NCBI RefSeq assembly: GCF_040954835.1
Contig: NC_090716.1
Span: 8,448,775-8,512,774, forward strand
Direction: 5' to 3'
Length of the DNA stretch: 64,000 nt
From: Lepisosteus oculatus
Lineage: Eukaryota; Chordata; Actinopteri; Semionotiformes; Lepisosteidae
Shown: positions 52,353 through 61,500 of the stretch, one piece after another
Layout: the number at the start of each line of letters is the position of its first letter
How positions within the stretch are numbered: the stretch's first letter is position 1
Translations under genes and position numbers: made by a program
The notes under the pieces: generated by a model
The model's input: only the letters and a program-made list of their open reading frames with translations
What the model was told of the DNA's origin: nothing
Databases searched by the model: none

Positions 52353-55300
52353 CTGCGAAACAAAACACAAGCTTAACTCTTCAGGTCTACAATTTAGAAG
52401 CAGGAATTTGTCTTATATTTGAATGCTGTTTTTACTACTCTGGGACATTGGCATTAGCTCCACCCTAATAAACCTGGGGCGTTACTGACCATTTAAAGCT
52501 ACAGTGAAAGCATGAGGCTAGGACCAGCCTTGCTATATTTTCAATAAACAGATTGAAAAACCTCATTATCATTGTCCTTGAAGATAAATGTATATGCAGA
52601 GAGAGGCTTGAGTTTAAACTATAAAGATTGGCTCTAAGCTAGCATACACAATAAGAAGCTGTATTTCAGATATAACTATTCAATTATTTAGTTTTGATTT
52701 CAGTCATTTATTCAACATAATTCTGCTCCCACATCCAAACCTAATTCTGTATGCTATCACACAAATTAACAGCACTCAGGTATGCAACTTATTAGTTTAC
52801 TGATTGGTTTCATTGCAATTAACATATATAAATGGGTTCACAGCAATCAACTCTGTGTAATCCATTTTTGACTTTTTACTTCTCTTCTCACTGTCTGTAC
52901 CGACAGTATTGTATGTATTGTTGTATTATTAGATAATTTCATTACACTGTGCTGTGTTGACTGTGCTAAGCTATTGTTGCACTGCAATTTCCCTCACGGG
53001 ATCAATAAAGTATCTATATCAACATATTTGGTGTGCAAAAAAGGGTTTTCACGTCTTTCATTTTTCACAAAAATCAGACAGCATCATCAGTGTTTTCATG
53101 CCTTACATTTATCACAGAAATCAGACAGCTTGATCAGCACGACTATCGTGCATTCATGACAAAGCCAAGCAGCAGCTGACGTGAGTGTTTGGTGTGCTGA
53201 ATCTCTTACCCTGCGGGGCTTTGTCCAGGGTGTACCACAGCTTGATCTGATCAGCGTGATTCCGAGCCACGTCTTCCAGCTCTGCTCTCAGGAGGATGTC
53301 CTTTTCACTCTATGCACATAAAAAGCCTTTGTTCTTAGAATCTCAATGGAATTTAGCAATATTTTCCTTAACTTATTTTATGAAAATGATATTGAGTAAT
53401 GATAATTATTATTCTATTTTATTATTATGACATTAGCAATAATCAGGAGTTCTATCTTAAGCTAATGATCTTGCAGATCTTACTACATCTGTATCATACT
53501 TTTACCAAGTTTATTTATTTAATATATTTACCATGGTTTCCGATCAGCATGTCTGTGTATACTTTACAACTGTTTTCTACTCATATTGCTGTAGGTTTGC
53601 ATCATTAAATATTAATACAATCAGAAAACTGAGGGATTATTTCCATTTGCTTTTCAATCTGTAATGTGATTGAACTATAGGGTGTAGCCAGCCAAATTAA
53701 TGCAGGATAACCATACAGTAGATCTTTTAAAGTCCCCTTTTGAATTTCTAAAACTGTTGTGTACTGCTATACAGTCCACAGCTACAGTATACAGGTATCT
53801 CAATTTTATAGTACATGCAATAAGGAAAGTAAAACAAAAAACAAGCTCTTGTCCTGGCAAAATATATCCATAAGTTAAGTTAAACACTTGACCATCGTTA
53901 TAACATTTACATTTTAAAAGCACTTATTTTCAATTATGTCCTAACCTGATTTGCAAAAAGTAGGTAGCACTTTGTTTTGTCTTCAGGATCAGCTGTTATT
54001 TGGTGGATTAGCTGCAACATTGGAGTAATTCCTGCATGGGAAACAGTGCAAAGAAATACAAAATTATTCCTAAACCGTCAGGCTTCTAACTGATATTACC
54101 ACCTCATTCTAAAAACTACTGAACAATTTTGGGATATCTGATAGCAATTCCTTCAGTGGACAGATTATATTAATTAAAAAGAAGAAAATGATTATTGAAA
54201 TAGTAGAATGCATAATAATAGGACAATTCATGTCTAGGAATGTTTTAATGAGGTACAGTATGTCTTAAATTTAATAAAGGGACTTACCTGTTCCTCCAGC
54301 TATCATTCCAAGATTCTTAATGTGCTTCACTTTTGCCTCTGACTTTTTGTCTGGACGGATTTCAAACTTCCCTGAATGAACAAAAGAATAAATGATTTCC
54401 AAACTTCAAAACTGAACAAAATAAAATTCTTCCAAATGTATAGACATTGATGAGTAAAGGTGAGGCCTATAAATCTGCTGGATTGTGACTACCCAGAAAC
54501 CGATTTGTTCATTTCTGTAACATTCCGTTTTTTATATAATTTTCTGTCTAGTTAAATAGGATATAAAAATCTAATAAACTTACTTTATAATCCAATAAGA
54601 AAACCTCAAATTTTCAAAGCAAAGAGAAACTGGATACAAAATTAATAAATACAATTCTTTGGCAGAGGTATCATTTCAAAGATCTTGCTACAACAGTTGG
54701 CAAATTTTGCCCTCTACTGGCCAAAACTTACCAAACCCATCTACAGTACTTGCTCTCACTGTAGTACACAGAACAAATAAAATTAATTTAAAAAGTTGTT
54801 TAAATGAATAAGCTCCATATGTGGTCTGTGTATATCGTTTATAGAATTAAAAAAAAAAGTAAATTGCACCATGCCCTTCAGAAATCTGTCTCTAATCTTG
54901 GTTTATCTTAATAATAAATTTTACTGAACCAATCAAAGTAAGGAGATGTTGACAGTGTGCTATAAAATTTATTTACAGGTTTTTGCAGACAATGCCTTAT
55001 CAGGCCTGTTTTAAGAAAAACATGGGCTCATCCACAAATTGGCAAGCTGCAATTTCTCACCTGATGGCAGGATATTCCTGCTGGGCAGAAAGATGTAGAC
55101 TGGCAAACAGAAAGTGACATCCATTGCAGGTTGGCTGCAGTTTCAATTCAATAGAGAAAAGTCCTTTCATTACCTTTTCCTTTATATACAAGTAGTCCAT
55201 TAGGGCCTCTGAAATCCACTGTATCTCCAATGTTCATGTTGTCCAGATATTGGGACATTTTTCCTCCTTGAGGGTAATCTTTGTGCATGTTTTTGTAGTA

Positions 55301-57701
55301 CACCTGGATGACAGTTAAAGAGGTGAAAGTTTGGAAAGATCATATGTGAGTTTGGATTTACAGTACCATTCCAGCACTTACAATGTGTACTGAGAGAGAA
55401 ATTCAGTCATTTGGAGACAAATTTCCCCTGAATATCTTGCACACTTCCATAAAAGCCCATAATCAACAAAAATGTACAGTTACAATAATAAAAATACCTT
55501 TACAACCAGATCCACAAAACCCTTGTCTTCATCGCTTGAGACTGGTGTGTAGGCTCGGATTACCAGATTTCCATTCACTTTAGCAGACAGATACACATGT
55601 TGTCCTCAAAAACAAACAAATGGTTAATTCTTAGGTAATTAATGATTAATGATTAGTGCATCCATATAAGAGAACAGATGCTATGGATATCTATTTTTTC
55701 ATTATTTCTGGATTTACATGCAATATCATTATCAATTTATTATACTATAACATTCCAATGGAATCAACTTTCACAAAGCACCACACAACAATTCAAATAA
55801 GGTAAAACAAAAGAAACATGGCCACACTATTGTGAAAAAATCTAGGGTCAGGTCAAATACAACTTCACTAACACAATCCTTGTGTCGTGTCCTTATAGCA
55901 AACATTGTGTTTGGTATGATGAGTTATTCAAATTTGTCTGTTATTATACTATATGAAAGCACATTGAAGTCATTTCTTCACATCAATAGTCATAAAATAT
56001 TGCGCTTCTCCATATGTATATTTAAATTACCTATAGGCAGGCCAAGGACATGATCTGGAGATGGGAGGCCAAATGTGAACCTCTTGGTATCGTGATTAAT
56101 TTCCTGTCAAGTGACCAAGTGAGAGACATTTCAACATAAACGGTTTTATAAAAGACAACCTACAATGACAAAACTAAATGCAGCATGAAAGAATCTTTAC
56201 AATGCATATAACTGAGCATAAGAGATTCTCTTTATTAATTAGTAGTCATTTGTTTCTGTCTAGTCTCGACTGAGTCACATGTTGCAAACAGCAAAATTAA
56301 ACATGTCCCAAAGGTCCCCAGAAAGGAATCTTACCTTTTTATCTATTAAAGGCAATGCATATTTTGCAGAGGGATCCTGTAATGTAACGGGTGATTTCTT
56401 TCCTCTCTTCTTGTGGTTTGAGCTCACTGATTGGAAGAACAAGTACAGCACGGTGAAAGCAACAACAGCCGCCCCGATCACCACCGGTAACAGCTGGAAA
56501 CACAAGGATGTAGATGTACTTTGAAAAATATAGGCCATCAAAATGTAAGAAAGAAAATATTTTTAAAAGAACTCATAACAAAATTATAACGTAAAATCCT
56601 TGGTTATATTCAAATCCAGACACTTGTTCCACTAATTTTTAAAATGACCTCTAAATTCTGTCTTCCGTGAACGCATATCATAAGCTTTCCGTTGAGTCCC
56701 GGTAACATGAAATGGTCTGCTGCAGACCCTGATGGTCAATTTGTCTTAGTTCAAAATTAGAATTAATTTATCCCAAGGTCTTAAAACACTTGCAGCACTG
56801 TTATAAATTTGAATGTTATTTTATATGAAGAGAAGAAATTGCACATGCATTCTCTAAAAATCACATTCCAATGTACTGTAAAAACTCACATCTCACATGC
56901 TCAAAAAAAGTTTGCCATCTTAGAATAATACCATCTCTACAACAAGCCCTATAGGACTAAAGGCATATGTTAGTTCTCAGTATATTTAAAATATATTTTT
57001 CATTAAGAGAAGAGCTGTAACATACACTTAGCAATTATCACAATGTAGAAATAATGACATCCTATAAATTATTAAAGCCTACAGTATGTCTTTAAGAAAT
57101 TCAAACCCCAGAAACACCCCCAAACAAAACCTTCTCGAATTGTGCTTGGCTTTTTGGCACTACTCTTCAACAGTGAAAGAGTTCAGACTCCTCTTCTGTG
57201 CAATTGTGAGTAGGTTTTTCCTGGCATGATGCATTTGCCAAGACCTTTATTGGAAAAAGCTGATTATTGTGCTCGTCATTAAATGCAAAAGTGTCTTTGG
57301 AGCATAAAAAGTTCAGACGCAATACTCCAAAGAAATAAATGCATACATTGTTAAAATATGTGTGGGAAATCCCTCCTCCCAACACAGACAGAAGACCTGT
57401 AGTCATATAAGCCTACTGCACATTAAGAATTAGTATGATTGATTTACTTTGCATTTACTTCAGATGCATGAAAGGATATAACTGCAAATTTTGCATAATC
57501 CTGCAGAAATTGAGATATGTAGACTTTCCAGTTTTATTAAATGCAAACAATTTTGCAAACATTTGATGGAACACTCCCACATGTATGCCATGTACTGTAT
57601 GTCACAAAATCATTGTTCGAAAGCAAAAATAAGGGTGCTATTTAATTACTGGAAGCAGTATCTAAAAACAAATTCAATAGCCTTACCAAACTCTGTTCCA
57701 T
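52180..57701 (-). CDS. CYB5R2: CYB5R2, NADH-cytochrome b5 reductase 2: whole coding span
   Basis: This FAD enzyme passes electrons from NADH to cytochrome b5, which supports lipid desaturation and other reductive steps at membranes. Nine coding exons join in phase to 308 residues. An N-terminal hydrophobic helix (about residues 6-25) is followed by a basic linker (HKKRGKK). The FAD domain has RAYTPVSS (99-106) and GGKMSQYL (131-138). The NADH domain has GGTGITPM (187-194) and CGPLPM (281-286). It ends EDMFTY like human CYB5R2. Human CYB5R2 as I recall it is 276 residues and starts just before the PITLQDP segment, without the anchor; this fish form looks like CYB5R1/3 in having one. The identity as paralogue 2 rests on the [15 protein letters not shown] start, the KLGY...MFTY end and synteny with PPFIBP2 and OVCH2. 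All catalytic motifs are intact. Confidence 0.94.
52880..53019 (+). mobile_element. 5'-truncated LINE, 3' end only
   Basis: It shares with the minus-strand copy at 17374-18110 the run 'attgtatgtattgt...', 'cattacactgtg' and the exact 3' terminus 'ctgcaatttccctcacggg' followed by 'atcaataaagtatctat'. It lies in a CYB5R2 intron, antisense to that gene. Confidence 0.8.
53210..53309 (-). CDS. CYB5R2: CYB5R2 exon 8
   Basis: The 100 nt run from phase 0 to 1. It has [20 protein letters not shown] then LWYTLDKAP, matching human EDILVRKELEEIARTHPD ... LWYTLDRPP. Confidence 0.96.
53310..53945 (-). other. CYB5R2 intron 7
   Basis: AT-rich intron, nothing recognised; the frames at 53399 and 53675 are chance. 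Confidence 0.5.
53946..54031 (-). CDS. CYB5R2: CYB5R2 exon 7
   Basis: The 86 nt run from phase 1 to 0. It has [20 protein letters not shown] then LLFANQ, the NADH-binding fold. Confidence 0.96.
54288..54371 (-). CDS. CYB5R2: CYB5R2 exon 6
   Basis: The 84 nt are phase 1 to 1. It has [19 protein letters not shown] then LGMIAGGT, the linker into the NADH domain. Confidence 0.95.
54372..55173 (-). other. CYB5R2 intron 5
   Basis: AT-rich intron with an A-run at 54848-54857; no exon or named repeat was seen. Confidence 0.5.
55174..55303 (-). CDS. CYB5R2: CYB5R2 exon 5
   Basis: The 130 nt run from phase 0 to 1. It has [20 protein letters not shown] and the [10 protein letters not shown] loop. The GGKMSQ motif contacts FAD in the family. 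Confidence 0.96.
55498..55604 (-). CDS. CYB5R2: CYB5R2 exon 4 (FAD-binding RAYTP)
   Basis: The 107 nt run from phase 1 to 0. It has [20 protein letters not shown] then [13 protein letters not shown]; the RxYTxxS flavin motif is intact. Confidence 0.96.
56031..56103 (-). CDS. CYB5R2: CYB5R2 exon 3
   Basis: The 73 nt run from phase 0 to 1. It has [20 protein letters not shown] then GLPI, matching human [19 protein letters not shown]. Confidence 0.95.
56335..56493 (-). CDS. CYB5R2: CYB5R2 exon 2 (membrane anchor)
   Basis: The acceptor is cttgtgtttccag and the donor GTAAGA. The 53 codons are phase 0. It encodes [20 protein letters not shown], a basic linker, then [18 protein letters not shown], the start of the reductase. 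Confidence 0.93.
56494..57686 (-). other. CYB5R2 intron 1
   Basis: This 1.2 kb intron is AT-rich and no repeat or exon was recognised. The frame 57167-57406 (minus) has no identifiable product. Confidence 0.5.
57687..57701 (-). CDS. CYB5R2: CYB5R2 coding exon 1 (5 codons)
   Basis: On the minus strand gcaagATGG gives MEQSL followed by the donor GTAAGG. Only 15 coding bases; the rest of the exon (upstream of 57701, extent unknown) is 5' UTR. It joins exon 2 in phase 0 to complete the membrane anchor. Confidence 0.82.
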
Positions 57702-58422
57702 CTTGCCTGAGCTGTCCCAGACTGCAGTATACAGTACAGTGGTCAGAGTCCATTCTGCTGTGGGTGGAGAGTTTCCTATACAATCTGTGAACCTGATCTG
57801 TACAAGGTCACAGCGAGAGAAACGTGTCTGTAGGAAACCATACCATATGTATGTGTTCTGTCACCGAAAGCTCTGTCCCAGAGACTGAAGTCCTGCCTTT
57901 GTCATGGTGAAAGCATGATTCAGCATTTCAAATGTATCAGAGATCGATAACCATGCATGCCTCTAACAAGGCAACAGATCACACCATTGACAAAGTGTAA
58001 GAGTTTTGTGTGTGAAAAGAAGAATCCACTTTCAGAATACTGCTCAAGTATCTTTACCAATCCCCCAAAAATAATTTAATAAGAAACACACAATGGAGAC
58101 ACACATCAAAAATAATGAAGCCATTGGAAAATGGTTTATTTAGTCTAAATCTGAATCTCACAGAGTATGACACTGGCATTATAAATGTATCTGTTATTAC
58201 AATGAATATTAAATTATAGTATCCGTGTTTTGTTCTCTAAAATCATGTTTTTTTATTTTATTAGGAAAGAAAATCACAGTCAAAAGAGCAACAAAGATTA
58301 TTTTAAATCATATCAGATATTATCATGCAGATATTGATCAATTTCAAGTTCCGAGAACATATTTTTAGGTTATAATCAGTATTTCAGATTCTAACTTAAC
58401 ATTCACAGGAAAACAAAGAATG
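57702..58422 (-). other. Interval between OVCH2 stop and CYB5R2 start
   Basis: It must hold the OVCH2 3' UTR and the CYB5R2 promoter and 5' UTR. Minus-strand AATAAA signals occur at 58262-58257, 58257-58252 and 58140-58135. No TATA box or CpG-rich block is obvious. Confidence 0.55.
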
Positions 58423-58562
58423 TCAACCCTGACTTAAATCATAGAGTCTGTATTCCAGTTTAAACCCACTTGCAGTTCCAATGGAGTTAGTATGGAAGTG
58501 CACAGTAAGAGCTGTGCTACTGGACCACACTGGATGTGGCATGATACCTCCACAGAATTTGG
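58423..58562 (-). CDS. OVCH2: OVCH2 CUB domain, last exon and stop
   Basis: The 140 nt start in phase 1. It has [20 protein letters not shown] and [10 protein letters not shown], ends LSQG, TGA at 58425-58423. The protein ends right after the CUB, with no further domain. Confidence 0.93.
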
Positions 58563-61500
58563 CTGTAGGAAGAAGAATAAACAGGTAAATAAACAGGTGC
58601 ATTAAACTCAAGTCACAGGTCATGTGTTACTGGCATGAAAATGACTAAAAAATGATTCAATACAGCTTACGCCACAGGGAAGATAAGCAAACTTGTGTGA
58701 AGATAATATTACAGAAAGCTGATTAAACTAGATCTATTTCCTCTCTATCAACAAAAGAAAGCATTTAAGTCTTTGAGACAGGGTAAAAGAAGTTATCAAT
58801 GAAATAATCTCCATTGCTGTTTTACAACATTTTTCTCTTGAGAAGTAACTTTTGGCTGAAATAAAAGTATTAGGTTAAATAGTTTCTTTTTAATTACAAC
58901 TCTCTAATTCCAATAAAAAAATTGTCAAGACACTTTTTCATCAGCATGTTAAAAAAGCAATTAATAAGAAATCAGGAGAAAATAATACACTGAACTAGGT
59001 TTATTATCTTAATTTTTCATCAAGGGGTTAGCTGAAATACGCAGATAGCTTTAGAAGAAACTCGACACCACCTTCAAAATTCTTATCTTGGTTCATTCCA
59101 TCATACACAGTAATGAAATCAGCGCATCTTTCACCATCGGTACTCAGATTAAACTCTATGAATTCCACTTTGACAAAGTGATTTTGGGGGACAAGTATTC
59201 GCCATTGGCAGCTAAAATGAAAATTGAAGAATATTTTTTAATGAAGGATTTGCAAAAACAGTTTAAATGTAATAAATATATACTTTAGCTATACATTTTA
59301 AACACATTTAACCAAAAAATACAACTGGAATAGGAAAAATGCTATTACTGTCAACATTTAAAAAATATTTAGCTTCATTTAAATCAAACATAAAATTTTC
59401 AAATCTGCCAAATAAAAAAGATATTTAAATGAAACAGATGGCGTAAAAAAAAACATTGCACTGAGCACTGAGTGTGAGTGTGTCTTACCTCAGGTCATTG
59501 GGATAGTTGTTTGGGTAGCCTGGAGATTGTATTTCTCCTTCACTTTCTGTTAAAATGATATTCTGACACCCTGAAGAGAAATGAACATCTGAAAGCATTG
59601 AAAATGTCAAGATGCTGCAAGTGTAACTGAACTGCATAAAAAAACAGCATTTAGGTCAACTGGATTTTATGTGGTGCATGAGAAACACCCTTCTTAAAAG
59701 AGAACAATTTGAGCTCCTTGTTGATTGAAATTATTTTTTAAAATATATATTTAGAGCAAAGGCAGATTCCTATAGCTCATCAAATCAGCTGTTCTCCTGG
59801 AGCACATTATTAGTCAGTGAGACTCAGATTCCCCAAGCAACAGTGCAAGGTTGACTGGGAGTGAGATTTGAGATTGAGGGGGATGACTCAGTCCATGCTA
59901 ATTCCTCCAGTCAAAGTCTTCTATACAGGCACATTAGGACTCCCATCCTGAAACATGTGGGTCAACAACAGAGTACATTTTCAATAAACAAAGACCTCGC
60001 AGTTCAGTTATTGGAAGCAGTCTTTTTTATTTTCAGTCGTAAGATAGAGGGAAGAAGAACTGCAGTATCTGAACCTTTATAGGGAAGCCTTCTTCTTGTA
60101 AATAATAATCACAACATTAAAGCTTGCTCCAGTAATGACCAGGGAAGGCAGTGAACATTACATTTCTTATGACGTAAGCAACACAAGTGAAACATACTGT
60201 ATGGCCATTTACTGTATTGTAGCACAGGAGTTTGCTGGTAGCCTAATGGACTTGAGGATCTGTTCCAGCTGTTTCTTATAAAGGCAATGATATCTGCTTT
60301 AACAATGTGTCAGTATAGTTTGTTCTAAGTCCAATAAGTGAATGTATGAATGATGCACATTCATCATGTACTTTTGACAGGCGTGTTGGTATTAAGTGCA
60401 TAAGTAACATAATTAACGCATGTGGCAATCCTACAGAATGCATTGTCAAAAAAGTTTGCACTCTATAAAAAGAGATGAAAAAGATAACAGAGATTGGGAG
60501 ATGACTTTATAACAGTAATTCCAGGACCAAAAAAAGCATACCTTCTCCAGAAAATTCTGGTGTAGTATTGGTTTCAAGATATGTATTCTTCTTTGATGAT
60601 TCAGTCTTAGGTTTAGTTTCTGTTCCTACTGTTGACTCCATATTGGCTTTATGAGAAACACAATAAAAAGTGTGAGGATGACAGTTTGATACAGTACATG
60701 CTGTCTGCATCACAAGATACCTCAAGTAAATGAAAGATTCTGTATTTTCTCTAGGCAAAACCAACAACGAGATAACAATCATTAAAATGTATACAATTTT
60801 ATTGACCACATAAGACAAATATACCCAGCATTTGATCCACATAAGGAAACTGAAACTGAGTAAACACCATGTATTCTTTTCTAGAGATGAGAAAAGAAGA
60901 GTGTGTCTGGTACTTTAAACTCACCACTGAGCTGTTGAAGAATCCATTCCCTGAGGACCTGCACTGAAGTGTAGACTCCTGGTTTGCTCAGTTTTCCACA
61001 ACCAAAGGCCCAGCTGGTGATTCCATAAATGAAATAACTGGGTTGCAGAGACTGCTCCGAATGGCAGACTAGTGGCCCTCCAGAATCACCCTATCAAAGC
61101 ATGTTGATGAAGCTTGATATTCTTTCCATTTTCATTTTTCTGTCAAAAACTGTTAGTAATATCTCCTTATTTCCAGTTTTATCTTCATTTTTGGAAGAAC
61201 AACAGATTTTAATGTTTCCAGTTTCATGTAAAACCAATATTTTAAAGGAAGAGTTAATATTTTTAAGCAGAACCCAAACTAATCAGAGTCACCCTACTGC
61301 AATGATAAATGAAATTCTTCTCATACGCCACAGATGTCAACAGGGATGGGCGTCAACTTTACAGTATGTGTCTTGTTAGTTAGGTGTAATCCCAGATGCC
61401 TACAGCAGATGGCTCTATATTTTAAAGCAGAACATAATACAAACGTTTAAAAACAAACCCAGTTGAATCAATATGGGTCTTGGATGGCTTGTGACTGTAG

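Noticed and set aside
60647..60842. Hydrophobic N-terminal part of a 111-codon minus-strand frame
   Set aside because: It lies upstream of the acceptor of the OVCH2 linker exon, so it is intron, not a membrane protein.
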